Positions 11,488-22,194 of a stretch of 64,000 nucleotides of DNA are shown here, one piece after another. A program made the position numbers and the translations under genes. The notes under the pieces are model-generated. The model had not been told where the DNA came from and did not search any database. It saw only the letters and a program-made list of their open reading frames with translations. This stretch comes from Tridacna crocea (lineage: Eukaryota > Mollusca > Bivalvia > Cardiida > Cardiidae): contig OX031060.1 in the NCBI GenBank assembly GCA_943736015.1, positions 2,004,001 through 2,068,000 of the forward strand, in the 5' to 3' direction. Position 1 is the stretch's first letter. Each line of letters opens with the position of its first letter.

Positions 11488-11712
11488 CTCATTACCAAAC
11501 GACAAAATCTTAGACTGGTCCAAAAGGAAAGCATTTGCAGATGACAAAATAAAAGTGACTGAAAATTTGAAATTTGTTTTGTGAAGGGTAGAAAACATTG
11601 TGGGAAAAGGAGAAAATGCTGTTTACCAGCATTTTCTCCTTTTCCCACAATGTTTTCTAAAGGCTTCTTTCTCAGGATCATCAAAAATAGGGATTGTGTG
11701 GTAATGGGTTAA
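11484..11712 (-). repeat. MITE, type A, full length
   Basis: The left TTAA site (TTGA) is shared with the previous copy; the core is nearly perfect. Confidence 0.92.
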
Positions 11713-12005
11713 ATGCTGTGTGATGAAAGATTTGACAAACTACAGGAAGAACATTTTGTGGGAAAATTCTAACATTTAACACACTCATTCATGTTTTTCT
11801 AAAAAAAAAACCTTTATGAAACAACGATTATTTTTTCACGTCCGGAAGGAACAGAGAAATTGCTGGCAACCAGCATTTTTAGCCAGCAGAGCTGATGTCA
11901 TAGTTCAGTTTTTGTTCTTATTGGTCAACTTTTTTATTATATTTAAATACTGTAAGTTTTATTTGAATAATGTTACAATAACTGACATTAGTGAGAGAAA
12001 GACAT

Positions 12006-12220
12006 TTAACCCTTTACTCCATAGATAATCATTTCAACGCATTGCTTGTAGGAGCCTTTGGAAAACATTGTGGCAAAAGGTGAAATTGCTCGTGACGAGC
12101 AATTTCACCTTTTGCCACAATGTTTTCTATGCTATCAAAAGGTGTCATATATACATAAAATACTGTTATTTAGGGTCAATTAGAGATACCATAGAAATGC
12201 CTTGCGGGGTAAAGGGTTAA
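12006..12220 (+). repeat. MITE, type B, full length
   Basis: TTAA flanks both ends; the core CTCGTGACGAG is perfect. A 15-bp deletion lies in the L arm. Confidence 0.92.
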
Positions 12221-12284
12221 ATGTTAATGAACTAGTTGAGGATATCTTTAAATCTTGTAACCTGTTATTCCTTTTGTAACAGAC

Positions 12285-12497
12285 CTATGAAATTTTAGAC
12301 TGGCCTAAATTGAAGGTTTTCCCAGGCAACGAAATAAATGTGTCTCAAAAATACAATTTGTATTTGAAAGAGTGGAAAAACACTGTGGGAATACAAGAAA
12401 ATGCTGGATAACAGCATTGTTTCCTTTTCCCTCATTGTTTTCAAATGGCCTTGTTCTTAGGGCTGTTAAAACTCGGGATTGTTTGGTAAAGGGTTAC
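12285..12497 (-). repeat. MITE, type A, diverged
   Basis: The core is imperfect (CTGGATAACAGC). It ends at TTAC, shared with the next copy. Confidence 0.75.
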
Positions 12498-12717
12498 CGG
12501 AACAGTCCTGACTTTTAACGACTTTGAGTAAGAAGGCCTTTGAAAATGTGGGAAAAGAAGAAAATTCTGGTAACCAGCATTTTCTTTTTCCCAACTATGT
12601 TATCAATCTCTGGTTTCAAAGACAAATTGTAAGTTTCGACTGACCTTTAAAATGTTATTTATGAATACTTATCAGTTTTGAATCGGTTTTAATTTTTGCT
12701 ATTTGGTAACAACTTAA
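12494..12717 (+). repeat. MITE, type A, diverged
   Basis: Part of the stem is deleted (GAAAATGTGGG); it ends at TTAA 12714, shared with the next copy. Confidence 0.75.
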
Positions 12718-12940
12718 CCCTTTCCCAGATAAGCCCTGCTATAAATGGCTCTGAGTTTGAAGGCATTTGAAAACACTGTGGAAAAAGGAGAAAATGCTCA
12801 TAGAGCATTTTCTCCTTTTTCCACAGTGTTTTCTTTCCTTACAAATACAAATACTACCTTTTTAGCCACTCTAAATTGTTGTCTGCAAATTCTTTCAATT
12901 TCAGAGGATCAAAATTACCTCATTTAAGGTAAAGAGTTAA
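12714..12940 (+). repeat. MITE with shortened core loop
   Basis: The core reads GAGAAAATGCTCATAGAGCA with a perfect mirror, and GGAAAAAGG pairs with CCTTTTTCC. Both mirror sites changed together relative to type A. Confidence 0.9.
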
Positions 12941-12971
12941 CAAAAATTCTATAAAGCAATTTTTTGTTCTG

Positions 12972-13192
12972 TTAACCCTTTCCCAAACAAGCCATTCTTT
13001 TTACCTGTCAGCAGTATAAGTCTTTTGAAAACACTGTGGGAAAAGGAGAAATTGCTCATTACGAGCAATTTCTCCTTTTCCCACAGTGTTTTCTACCCTT
13101 TATAAGAACTTTTTGCCATTTTGTCTAAAATCCGAAATTGTCGTCTGCAAACTCTTTCGGTTTCCAAAATTTGTCGTTTGGGAAAGAGTTAA
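12972..13192 (+). repeat. MITE, type C, full length
   Basis: The core GGAGAAATTGCTCATTACGA has a perfect mirror; both ends are CCC-variant. The right TTAA is shared. Confidence 0.92.
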
Positions 13193-13411
13193 CCCATTAC
13201 CGAACGACAATATTTTAGACTGGTCCAAATTGAAAGCATCAGCAGACAACAAAATAAAAGTGACTGAAAATTTGACATTTGTTTTGTGAAGAAACATTGT
13301 GGGTAAAGGAGAAAATGCTGGTTGCCAGCATTTTCTCCTTTTCCCACAATGTTTTCTAAAGGCTTCTTTCTCAGGGGCGTCAAAAGTCTGGATTGTGTGG
13401 TAAAGGGTTAA
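13189..13411 (-). repeat. MITE, type A, full length
   Basis: It shares its left TTAA with a type C copy, so these are two separate insertions end to end. Confidence 0.92.
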
Positions 13412-13489
13412 GTAAGGAGTCTACAGAAACAAAGCTAATACATGTACAAGACTTAGTATTAACCCATAGGCTGCTAAGCACGACTTGCT

Positions 13490-13560
13490 GACCTTTTATG
13501 GATATTGTAGATCAAGATCAGACTGCACAGAATGTGAAGATTGATCTTTGATCTGCACTA
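13490..13560. repeat. Short AGATCAGACTGCA palindrome
   Basis: GATCAAGATCAGACTGCACA is followed after about 10 bp by an imperfect mirror TTGATCTTTGATC. Confidence 0.6.
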
Positions 13561-13594
13561 CCCAATATGGAGATATTTTTCTACGAAGATTAAG

Positions 13595-13818
13595 TTAACC
13601 CATTACCAAAAAATCCCTGGTTTTTACAACCCATGGGAAGAAGCCTTCTGAAAACATTGTGGGAAAAGGAGAAAATGCTGGTAACTAGAATTTTCTCCTT
13701 TTCCCACAATGTTTTCTACCCATCCCTAAACCAATCTTAAATTTTATGTCACTTTTGTCTTCTGCAAATGCTTTCAATTTGGACAAGTCTGAAATTTTGT
13801 CGTTTGGTAAAGAGTTAA
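13595..13818 (+). repeat. MITE, type A, full length
   Basis: TTAA flanks both ends; the loop side has a GGTAACTAGAA mismatch. Confidence 0.92.
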
Positions 13819-14330
13819 CCAATCTTTCTGGCAAATAAATAATTAATTATACAAATCAAAGCGTTGAGAACGCTGAAGTGGAATTTGTCAAGGAAACCCA
13901 TTGTGTGGAATTAATAGTTTGAAAGAAAAAGAGACATAATGTTCAAATATTGGCTTAAAAGTCAACCGACTAAGCAAAGGAATACCTTTTCAGTTGAGGG
14001 GAGAGTGCTCATGTACCTTGAAACTTTAATTTTGAAATATCTTTAGCCTTTTACATTTAATTTCCAACATTACAATCAATTACTTCGATCTATAAATATT
14101 CATGAGCAATCACATGGAGAAGCGCGCAATCATAGGACGAACAAGCCATGGAACAAATTGGTTTGGAATGAAAAAGTAGGCAGATTTGTATCATTGCACC
14201 ATTAAAAGGCTATGATCGATAGAAGCTATTTTCAATAAAAAATTAGTATCTCAACGATCGATGGCCTCGCCCAATGTATTTTAACATGCTATTTCAAATT
14301 AAATATCTGAGTGCTACCGAAAAACTCATT
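13819..14330. other. Unassigned AT-rich gap
   Basis: No gene recognised; the stretch contains no MITE. Confidence 0.5.
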
Positions 14331-14334
14331 TGCC

Positions 14335-14510
14335 TAAGAAAAAATGAGTTTAACTGGGTTTATTCCTTCAGCTTTGCACAAAATAAGATACATGCAGCTA
14401 GAGCTGGCTACATCCAATGAAAAAGCGTATCGGGTGAACGTAAAAATCAAGCTCGATTCGCCAAGGTAAGATCCACATAGTGATCGTAAACTTGGCTGGC
14501 GAAGATGAAC
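14335..14510 (-). repeat. Relative of the AGCCAAGG element
   Basis: It shares the internal block with GCTAGAGCTGGCTACAT, TCCAATGAAAAAGCGTAT and the TTGGCTGGCGAAGATGAA end with the element at 46604-46936. Confidence 0.5.
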
Positions 14511-14559
14511 TTTCACATGCTTCAGCAGAGTTGAGAGGCAAAAATATGCCAGAAAGAAA

Positions 14560-14632
14560 GTTTGCCTCAACTGGGTATCGAACTCAAAACCACCAGGTCA
14601 CCACTGAGCCACCCGGGCAGGCACAAACACTT
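14560..14632 (-). repeat. tRNA-like SINE head
   Basis: On the - strand an A-box-like GGTGGCTCAGTGG is followed 30 bp later by a B-box-like GAGTTCGATACCC. No cloverleaf with a 7-bp acceptor stem is evident, so it is not an intact tRNA gene. Confidence 0.5.
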
Positions 14633-14808
14633 TTAGTCTGGAAATTCAACAATATGTGAAACCCCCAATGTTGGAATGTAGATATCAATATGAATACTGT
14701 AATTCAGTGACTTTCCTGGTGCTTGTATTTTCTTTAAGCATTGTGAGAAAATTTGGTATTGCGCCCAACCGAAGGTCAAGCCAGATGCCGAAATTTTCTT
14801 AACTCTTT

Positions 14809-14945
14809 ACCCCTTAATGCATTTCTAAGGTACATGTATCTCAAATTGACTCTAAATATCTGCAAGGATGAAGCTTTTTTTATGTGTATATGAACCTTCT
14901 GTTAGCATAGAAAACATTGTGACAAAAGGTGAAATTGCTCGTCAT
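14809..14945 (-). repeat. MITE, type B, cut at core centre
   Basis: It runs from TTAA through the long arm to AAATTGCTCGTC and then stops. Confidence 0.85.
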
Positions 14946-15425
14946 CATACCATATTTGGAACTGTATTCCTCAGTGTCTAGATACAGATCTTATTTCTTT
15001 CGTGGGTGATATTCTATTCTGCGAGCATTGTATGTAATTGAGGTAAATGTTCAGGTATGTAATAAAAAGTAATTATGACTGATTATTAGGAATCTCTTTA
15101 CGAAGAGGTTGTCATTTGAAATCCCCAGCCTTTTGCAGAACTGTTAGCAATGATCATTCAGTTGGTAAGTCATACCTTTATATTTATGGTTCAACCAGCC
15201 ACAGGCATTTGATGTATTGGCTAATTACATTAGATATTGTAATAAGTAAATATTGGCATAACCATAAAGCGAAAGGAATTCTTGGAATAGATGGATTTAC
15301 ACTTGGTGAACCTATTTCCTCTACAAGCCACAATATTTTCTTATATAAATATACTTGCTATTTCCATATGCATGTGGTTGATGTGGGAAATGGTTGAATT
15401 CCATGGTTTCCTTTGTTTGAGCACT

Positions 15426-15658
15426 TTAACTCTTTATCTTTACTAAACAACAAAATTTTAGACTTAACCAAATTGTAAGCATTTGCAGATGACAAAATAA
15501 AAGTGACTGAAATTTGAAATTTGTTTGGTGAAGGGTTGAAATCATTGTGGGAAAAAGAGAAAATGCTGGTTACCAGCATTTTCTCCTTTCCCACAATGTT
15601 TTCTAAAAGCTTCTTTCTCAGGGTCGTCAAAAGTAGGCATTGTGTGGTAATGGGTTAA
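15426..15658 (-). repeat. MITE, type A, full length
   Basis: TTAA flanks both ends. A TTATC duplication lies in the left terminus. Confidence 0.9.
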
Positions 15659-15882
15659 ACTCTTAACCAGACAACAAAGTGTTAGCGGTGTCCAAAATGG
15701 AAAGAATTTTCAGATAACAATGCTAGGTTGGCTCAAAAGGTGCTTTTTTTTGACAGGATAGAAAACATTGTTGGAAAAGGAGAAAATACTGGTTACCAGC
15801 ATTTTCTCCTTTTCCAATAATGTTTTCAAAAGCTTTCTTTCCCAGGGGTATTAAATGTTAGCATTTTGAGATAAAGGGTTAA
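15655..15882 (-). repeat. MITE, type A, full length
   Basis: The left TTAA is shared. Its interior closely matches the copy split by the 15-kb transposon, which helps define that insertion site. Confidence 0.9.
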
Positions 15883-15910
15883 TCTGATGGCTTGATTTTG
15901 ACAAAATATA

Positions 15911-16085
15911 ACTCTTTCCTGAAATGAAAGTATAAAATTTTGCCGACCACATAATCAAGACTAAAAGGCTCATTTCATAGAAGTTGTTGAAGGGTTGAAA
16001 ACATTTTGGAAAAAGGAGACAATATTGGCAGCCAGCATTATCTCCTTTTTCCCCCACAATGTTTTCAGAAGACTCTTTCTTTAAG
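15911..16085 (-). repeat. MITE, type A, decayed
   Basis: The core is imperfect and the S arm is truncated where the next copy begins. Confidence 0.75.
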
Positions 16086-16292
16086 TCTGTACCAAACAAC
16101 CCTGAGAAAGAAACCAATAGAAAACATTGTGGGAAAAGGAGAAAATGCTGATAATCAGCATTTTCTCCTTTTCCCATAATATTTCCTACCCTATCAAAAT
16201 CAGAAATCATCATATTACCAAGAATTAATTTGCTGTCTGCAAATGCTTTGAATTTGGTCCAGTCCAGAACTTGTCGTTTAGTAAAGGGTTAA
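16082..16292 (+). repeat. MITE, type A, S arm shortened
   Basis: The core is near-perfect around CTGATAATCAG; it ends with TTAA at 16289. An orphan S terminus follows at 16293-16326. Confidence 0.85.
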
Positions 16293-16479
16293 GTTGTTAC
16301 AACTGGGGATTGTGTGGTAAAGGATCAGAAATAAAACAACATAGTTATTGTTCTAGACAGCCTGACTGACTGATATATGGTTGGTATTTTACTTTTCTTT
16401 GATTGTAATACTTTTGTATATTTAAAGCCTCAGAAGGTGCTAAGGACTTGAAGAGAATTTATTCTCCCTTTTCCTGCCC

Positions 16480-16590
16480 TTTGTGGTACACTCTTTTCAT
16501 TGCAGTCCTGAGTTGTAATGATCCTGAGGAATTACCTTGTTGAAAACCTTGAGGGAAAAGAAAAAAAATGCTGGTAACCATACTTTAAGT
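16480..16590 (+). repeat. MITE half, decayed
   Basis: The S arm and left half of the core remain, ending at CTGGTAACCA. Confidence 0.6.
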
Positions 16591-16633
16591 AATCATTTAT
16601 CCGTTTTGTGCAATTGTTCTAGATTGTCAACTA

Positions 16634-17377
16634 TCAGGGCTGTAAATAGGGGTGGTCCAAGGTCCTTGACCTAATGAAATAGAGGTTGGACCTGCAGGTA
16701 AAAATAACATGAGGATCCGACAGACCTGTCAAAATGGAAGCTGGACTTGTCCAGTCTTCAAAGTAAAAGTCTGATGCCCGAAAATAAACTCAGAATGACT
16801 TAAATTTAGAATGATCATTCAAATGGCAACTCGGATCTCTATCACATAGACTTATATAAGTCATTGTAATGTCAACAGTTTTCCCTGGTTCCCGATTTGC
16901 CTTCCATCAATAATGGGATACATGTGGTGAAGCTGGTTTAAATCTTTAGTGATGTCATCTTTTCCTGTCGCTGAAAGTTTGGCAAAACTTTTATTCAAAC
17001 ATCAGTTTTCATCAAATATTAAGGAGAAACTCTGAGAGAAAATACAAAGGAGCTTTCATACTTGGAGGGGGTAGAAACTACTAGAAGAAACAGCAGGTTA
17101 GGACCTTTCAACAACAGTGAAATGAAAGTTGGTAATGTGGGTTTCATTCCACGATGCAATGAGATTCCAATTTGCAAATTTCATGTTGGTCTGCATATTC
17201 ATTATATTGTTAAATTGTTTAAACATCATTCTTTTTTCAACTGAAAACACCAGAGTAGAAGCAAATTGAAATAGTAGGTATTTTGTTTTTGTCATCTCCT
17301 GAGATACTAGAACTCTGTGCAATGACTGACAAAAAGGTCTTGGACCCAGCTGCTATTATCACTATTTTTCAGCCCTG
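16634..17377. mobile_element. Possible hAT-like non-autonomous element
   Basis: The ends read CAGGGCTGTAAATAGGGGTG and, reversed, CAGGGCTGAAAAATAGTGAT. CAGGG-starting termini are typical of hAT elements. I could not read an 8-bp target duplication, and the interior carries no transposase frame. Confidence 0.45.
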
Positions 17378-17517
17378 ATTATAGATCTGTTGGAATAATG
17401 TGATTTTGGATGATAATGTCCGAGACTGGATCAATATTCTAGACAATATTTTGTATTATAAAGGATTGCTCAGTAATTCAATTACAAAGAGCTCGGATTA
17501 TGTAATAGTCAGACATT

Positions 17518-17587
17518 TTAACTCTATTAGATTGCAAAATTTTGTTTGGTCCAAATTAGAAGTATCTGCAGAGGACAATTTAAATAT
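17518..17587 (-). repeat. MITE, type A, left part split by the 15-kb transposon
   Basis: The L arm runs from TTAA through GGTCCAAATTAGAAGTATCT to the target duplication. The remainder resumes at 32611. Confidence 0.85.
17582..17587. repeat. Target-site duplication, left copy (AAATAT)
   Basis: Six bases AAATAT directly precede the left terminus TACGAAAGCC and are repeated exactly after the right terminus. They belong to the L arm of the MITE that was the target. Confidence 0.88.
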
Positions 17588-17637
17588 TACGAAAGCCTAG
17601 AAGGGTCAATATGAACAATAAAAAAATCAAATAAAAA
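17588..17637 (+). repeat. Left terminal inverted repeat of the 15-kb transposon
   Basis: It starts TACGAAAGCCTAGAAGGGTC. The first 12 bases match the reverse complement of the right end exactly, and later blocks GTCA and ATGAA are also shared. It ends in an A-rich stretch that leads into the monomer array. Confidence 0.88.
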
Positions 17638-18205
17638 CACGTTATAACGCGAAAAAAAGTCGCACTAACGCGAAAATTCTCGTTATAACGTGAATATAAA
17701 ACACGTAATAACGCGAAAAAAGTCGCACGAACGCGAAAATTAACGATTTAACGTGAATATAAAACACGTTATAACGTGAAAATTCTCGTAGTAACGTGAA
17801 AAATCGCGTAATAACGTAAATTCCAAACATGTTATAATGCGAAAAAAGTCGCACTAACGCGAAAATTCACGTTATAACGTGAATATAAAACACGTTATAA
17901 CGTGAAAATTCTCGTAGTAACGCGAAAAATCGCGTAATAACGTAAATTCAAAACACGTGACAACGCGAAAAAAGTCGCACTAACGCGAAAATTCTCGTAG
18001 TAACGCGAATATAAAACACGTTATAACGCGAAAAAAGTCGCACTAACGCGAAAATTCTCGTTATAACGTGAATATAAAACACGTTAAAACGCGAAAAAAG
18101 TCGCACTAACGCGAAAATTCTCGTAATAACGTGAATTCAAATCACGTTATAATGCGAAAAATGTCGCACTTACGCGAAATTTCTCGTAATAACGTAAATT
18201 TTACG
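17638..18205 (+). repeat. Left subterminal array: nine 63-bp palindromic monomers
   Basis: Monomers begin ACACGTTATAACGCG at about 17638, 17701, 17763, 17827, 17890, 17953, 18016, 18079 and 18142. Each contains the block GTCGCACTAACGCGAAAATT and usually ends in CGTTATAACGTG, itself half of the 14-bp palindrome CACGTTATAACGTG. The monomers are unusually CpG-rich for this DNA. Copies 3 and 5 share a variant middle in which GTCGCAC is replaced, so pairs of monomers were probably duplicated together. The transposase gene starts about 90 bp downstream. The array may hold transposase binding sites, the promoter, or both; this is inference. Confidence 0.92.
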
Positions 18206-18291
18206 TTTAAATATGACTGAATGAAACTCTTTACTCTGAATTCACTGTATGCAGCAGATCAAAAGGTACTGATGTGTTCTACTTTCTTAAT

Positions 18292-19128
18292 ATGGATTTG
18301 GATAACATGCTATCTGTCTATCACCGAATGGGCTTAAGTCAAAATGAAATGCAGCAGTTTTTAGCTATTCAACACAGGGTATGCATTAGCAGTTCTACTC
18401 TGAAGAGAAGATTAAAGAATCTAAAGTTATTCAAAAGGAAATTATATTCCGATATTATAGATGTTGCAGTTTTTATTCAACAAGAGGTCTCTTCTTCGGG
18501 GAAATCCCATGGATATCGCTGGATGCATCTTAAGTGTATTCAGTCAGGCCTGAACGTGCCACGGGATACTGTCTACGACTTGATGAAACTCCTTGACCCT
18601 GAGGGATTGCTAGCACGTCGGAGAAATAGATTAAGGCGACGCGTTTACGTCAGTAAAGGACCAAACTACGTGTGGCATATTGACTCGTATGACAAATTGA
18701 AACCGTATGGTATTGCTATAAACGGATGCATTGACGGATTTTCCAGAAACGTGATTTGGCTTGAAGCAAATACGACGAACAGTGATCCAAAAGTAATCGC
18801 AAACTACTATATAAAGGCTGCGAGTCGAAAATCGGGATGTCCTCAAAGAATTCGTGCTGATTTAGGAACTGAAAATGGACATGTGGAACAAATGCAAAAA
18901 TTTCTTAGGCGCAACCATACTGATGAGTTAGCAGGGAATAAGAGCTTTTTATATGGCAAAAGTACTCACAACCAGCGAATAGAATGGTTTTGGGGGTGCC
19001 TTAGGAAAGAGATGGGTCAGTTCTACATGGACCTTTTTTCAACACTGGGTGATGAAGGAACAGATCTGTTTTGTGGTAATTTCCTTGATAAGAGCCTCAT
19101 CCAGTTTTGCTTCATGGACCTAATTCAG
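18292..19128 (+). CDS. DDE integrase-type transposase, exon 1
   Basis: This exon encodes residues 1-279 of a predicted 389-residue transposase that should cut and rejoin the ends of the surrounding 15-kb element in the nucleus. The N-terminal 60 residues are basic and helix-rich and look like a DNA-binding region. The integrase core follows and shows the acidic triad: D131 in VWHID, D190 in RADLGTENG and E231 in QRIEWFW, with D-D spacing of 59 and D-E spacing of 40. I chose ATG at 18292, because the frame upstream begins only with GTG. The frame stops three codons after a good donor, CAG/GTATGT at 19129, and the intron leaves in phase 0. The start lies close to the left subterminal array. The fold class is clear from the triad. 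The exact superfamily is inferred. Confidence 0.88.
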
Positions 19129-19356
19129 GTATGTTAGATAATGGGCTTTTTTGTACAATTGCTTTTCTTTCTTATCGGAATTGATGAAAGTCATTATGAC
19201 AGTTCCCCATCTCTCACAAATCTAGACAAGTGACTAAGTGATGTGCGTAAGACCTGCAACAAAACTTCGACACGGCATTGATAGGTGCACAGGCGACAAT
19301 GCTTGAAACAGCATAGAATAAATAACAATAATAACAACAAAAATGACAAATTTGTT

Positions 19357-20582
19357 TTAAAGGCGGCCCTTCAGAACTTGGGACAAAAAATTTACAAAAA
19401 TACAAAAATATCATCCTTATACTCCCAAAGCCTTATAAGTGTCATTCGTAAAACCCCAGCAGTCAAAAACCATCAGACAACAACAAAAATTAGAGATTTA
19501 CTACGGCCCTGGCCGACATCGACTGGAAACACGTTCTGTTTTTACATGAGAAACTCGCTCATATTCATACCGGAAAGACACAGACGAAGCTTCAAACATA
19601 GCGTCTGGGGAAGATATTGTGAAAAATAATTACATGTTTGTTATGTAATGGAATTTAAGCATCATTAGTCACGTGCCAGTCACTTAACATTCCCACAATG
19701 CTTTTTTTCAATTTTTGGCGCGAATCTAAAAAAAGCTTAAGAGGCTACGTAGCCTTTTAAGGGAACACCATCAAATTTTTTGCTTTTTGTAATTTTATGA
19801 TTCTTAATTATTGATGATTTGTGTTGTTTTTTTCATATAAATTTCAGTGATATATATTTTTTTGACTTGGTGAAATGTGAAAATTCTAAATACCCACCTT
19901 TAATAAGATTTCATAACCATTTTATATCACCTTGCTTTGTTTAGGGAAATACGACCAAAAATCGAAGGTTGTTTTTTTAAATACGGTGTGCCTTTGAGGT
20001 TTTTTTTAAATAATACGTTTCTCTGGTATATTGTTTAAAGGTGGGTATTTAGAATTTTCACATAACACCAAATTAAAAAATATATATGTCACTGAAATTT
20101 ATATGAAAAAACAATACAAATCATCAGTAATTAAAAATCATAAAATTACAAAAATAAAAATTTTTGGTGGTATTTCCTTGAAAGGCTACGTAGCCTCTTA
20201 AGCTATTTTTAGATTTCCCGCCAAAATTTAAAAAGCATTGTGGGAATGTTAAGTGACTTGCATGTGATTAATGACTATTAAATTCCATAACATAACAAAC
20301 ATGTAATTATTTTCCATAATATCTAGAACTTCGGATGCTATGTTTGAAGCTTCGTCTGTACATTTCTGGTATGTAAATGAGCTAGTTGCTTATGTAAAAA
20401 TAGACCGTATTTCCCTTCAGTGTCGACTTTGGCTGTAGTAAATCTCTAATTTATCTAGTTGTCGGATGGTTTTTGACTACTGGGGTTTAATGAATGAAAA
20501 TGATAAGGCTTTGGGAGTACAAGGATGATTTTTTTGTAATTTTGTAAAATTTCCCCCTCAAAATCTGAAGGGCCACCTTTAA
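19357..20582. repeat. 1.2-kb foldback element in the transposase intron
   Basis: The arms of about 550 bp are imperfect inverted copies. TTTAAAGGCGGCCCTTCAGA on the left matches the reversed end TTTAAAGGTGGCCCTTCAGA. Further pairs include AGGCTACGTAGCC and GGTGGGTATTTAGAATTTTC. The centre is near 19970. No open frame is retained. Confidence 0.85.
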
Positions 20583-20589
20583 AGAGGTG

Positions 20590-21520
20590 TATTTAGATGT
20601 TTGTCGTTAGCTGAAGTTTCTGGTAAAATATCAATAATTACTACTACATATGATTTTCTCTGCAGGTGGTAAAGTCAACTTTTGCATTCGGTGAAAACAT
20701 GCAGTTTTGCTTTTTGAATACCGAAGTGATATGTTTGCAAATGAGAACTGTTTTCACTAGATCAGATTTGACACTGCTCTACTTTCGTATATTTTAATAC
20801 GATCCCACATAAACCACTCTTGTCATATATCAAAATAATGCAATACGCTTTTTTCTGCAAGAGAAAAAATAATTCTAGAAATCTAAAAAATCCTTTAGGA
20901 GGCTACATACCACTTTAAGGGAACACTTTAAATAAAATCTTTTTAGCATCGCTTTTTTGTATTTGACTGATTTACAAATTATTCGGTTATCAAATACTTT
21001 CAGTTTGGATACATGTATCTTAAGGTCTATTTAGCCTCCTATCATACAATGTATGGCACAAGTTCTCCCAGCTAAAATTCGTAGTAAATAGAGGCTATTT
21101 GTCTTTTTTTTTCGGTGCGCCACACATGAAAATATTACCGATAACGTTCACTCGATGAAATAAATTTCGATCTTTCACCGAAAAAAGCAAATATTCTATT
21201 TATTTCATACTTTTGAAGCCCTTTCTGAGGGAAACTTTATCAAAATCCAGTACAGTTCTTGTCATCTTGTTCCTTCCCGTGGCGTACCCCCTCTGCATAG
21301 CAACGCATTACAATATTACGTCAAGCGCGAGAAATATAAGTTAAATGATGTCATATTTCCATCTGGTTGTGAGACACGCGCATTTTACCTGGGTAACTAG
21401 AGTATAAAAATCAATATTTTTCACTGGTCGTACCCATATAATATCGAAAATTATTTTCACCGCTATTTCTCTATATCCAACCAGAAAGCATGAAATAATA
21501 TGTTTTTTTTTCCGATTATA
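20590..21520. other. Rest of the transposase intron
   Basis: No gene or clear repeat recognised. Confidence 0.5.
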
Positions 21521-21525
21521 TCCAG

Positions 21526-21858
21526 AGAGATCTCGACTCACTTGTTGCTACTTGGAACACTCACACTCTTCAAAGTAAACCTGGAGAAACACTTAGAAGA
21601 AAGAAGCCCACTGTTCTCTACAACCTTCCTCAACTTTATGGTGCTGAAGATAGACTCTGTTACGTAGACAGCAACGAAATCGTTATATGTGAACAGGAGA
21701 CAACGCCAAAACCACGGACGCCATGCGATGACACAGTGAGAGAACTTTGTGATATATTTATGACAGAAAGTCACCTTTCAAAACCAGATGATACAGCCGA
21801 GGCACGTCAGTTGTACATAGAGCTTAGGCGTAAAATGTTGACGGCGCTTGAAGTGTAA
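21526..21858 (+). CDS. DDE integrase-type transposase, exon 2
   Basis: Exon 2 gives the last 110 residues and a TAA stop. The acceptor is a pyrimidine-rich tract ending TATATCCAG at 21525, and phase 0 matches the donor at 19129. The joined frame reads on as RDLDSLVATWNTHTL and later VLYNLPQLYG. That is the tryptophan/asparagine/histidine segment and leucine-proline motif I expect just after the catalytic core in this transposase type, which supports the splice. The remaining acidic and basic C-terminus shows no further domain. The 2.4-kb intron holds a 1.2-kb foldback element. I see no clear AATAAA within the next 100 bp. Confidence 0.82.
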   Translation, partial: RDLDSLVATWNTHTLQSKPGETLRRKKPTVLYNLPQLYGAEDRLCYVDSNEIVICEQETTPKPRTPCDDTVRELCDIFMTESHLSKPDDTAEARQLYIELRRKMLTALEV

Positions 21859-21869
21859 AACAAAAGAAT

Positions 21870-22190
21870 GCAGAAAAGAAGCAACATTTTCCATATATAA
21901 AATAGATCTTTTTCTGAGTTGATTATAATTGTCATTTGAATCTGCATTTGTATCTTAATATAATTATAGCAGATAGTATTGATTCATGGCCGGATTTCAA
22001 CAGCACATGTCTATTGCTATGACACGTCCATTTCTTACTCTACCCGAGCCGGGTACCGATAGCTCAGTGGTATTTCCCGAGATAAATTATAATCCGGGGT
22101 TGCAAGGTCGTATTTTATGCTCGAGAAAAAAGCCGTTGAGACGAGATGGCTTCTCTACAACTGCTGCTAATTTGTTTCGTTTTTATTGAT
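21870..22190. other. Sequence 3' of the transposase gene
   Basis: No feature is recognised; it may contain the 3' untranslated region. Confidence 0.4.
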
Positions 22191-22194
22191 AAGG

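Noticed and set aside
16634-17377. Confident hAT element call
   Set aside because: The CAGGGCTG ends are suggestive but no 8-bp duplication or transposase relic was readable, so it is kept at low confidence only.
1700-17587. CRISPR-like appearance of regularly recurring palindromic repeats
   Set aside because: Repeat units are 225 bp with TTAA ends, in both orientations and at irregular spacing. No cas-like genes exist and the DNA is eukaryotic.
17518-17640. Transposon boundary placed directly at the first monomer (about 17635)
   Set aside because: No target duplication exists there. The matching TACGAAAGCCTA ends and AAATAT duplication lie 50 bp further out.
18274-18291. Start of the transposase at 18274
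   Set aside because: That codon is GTG; the first in-frame ATG is at 18292.
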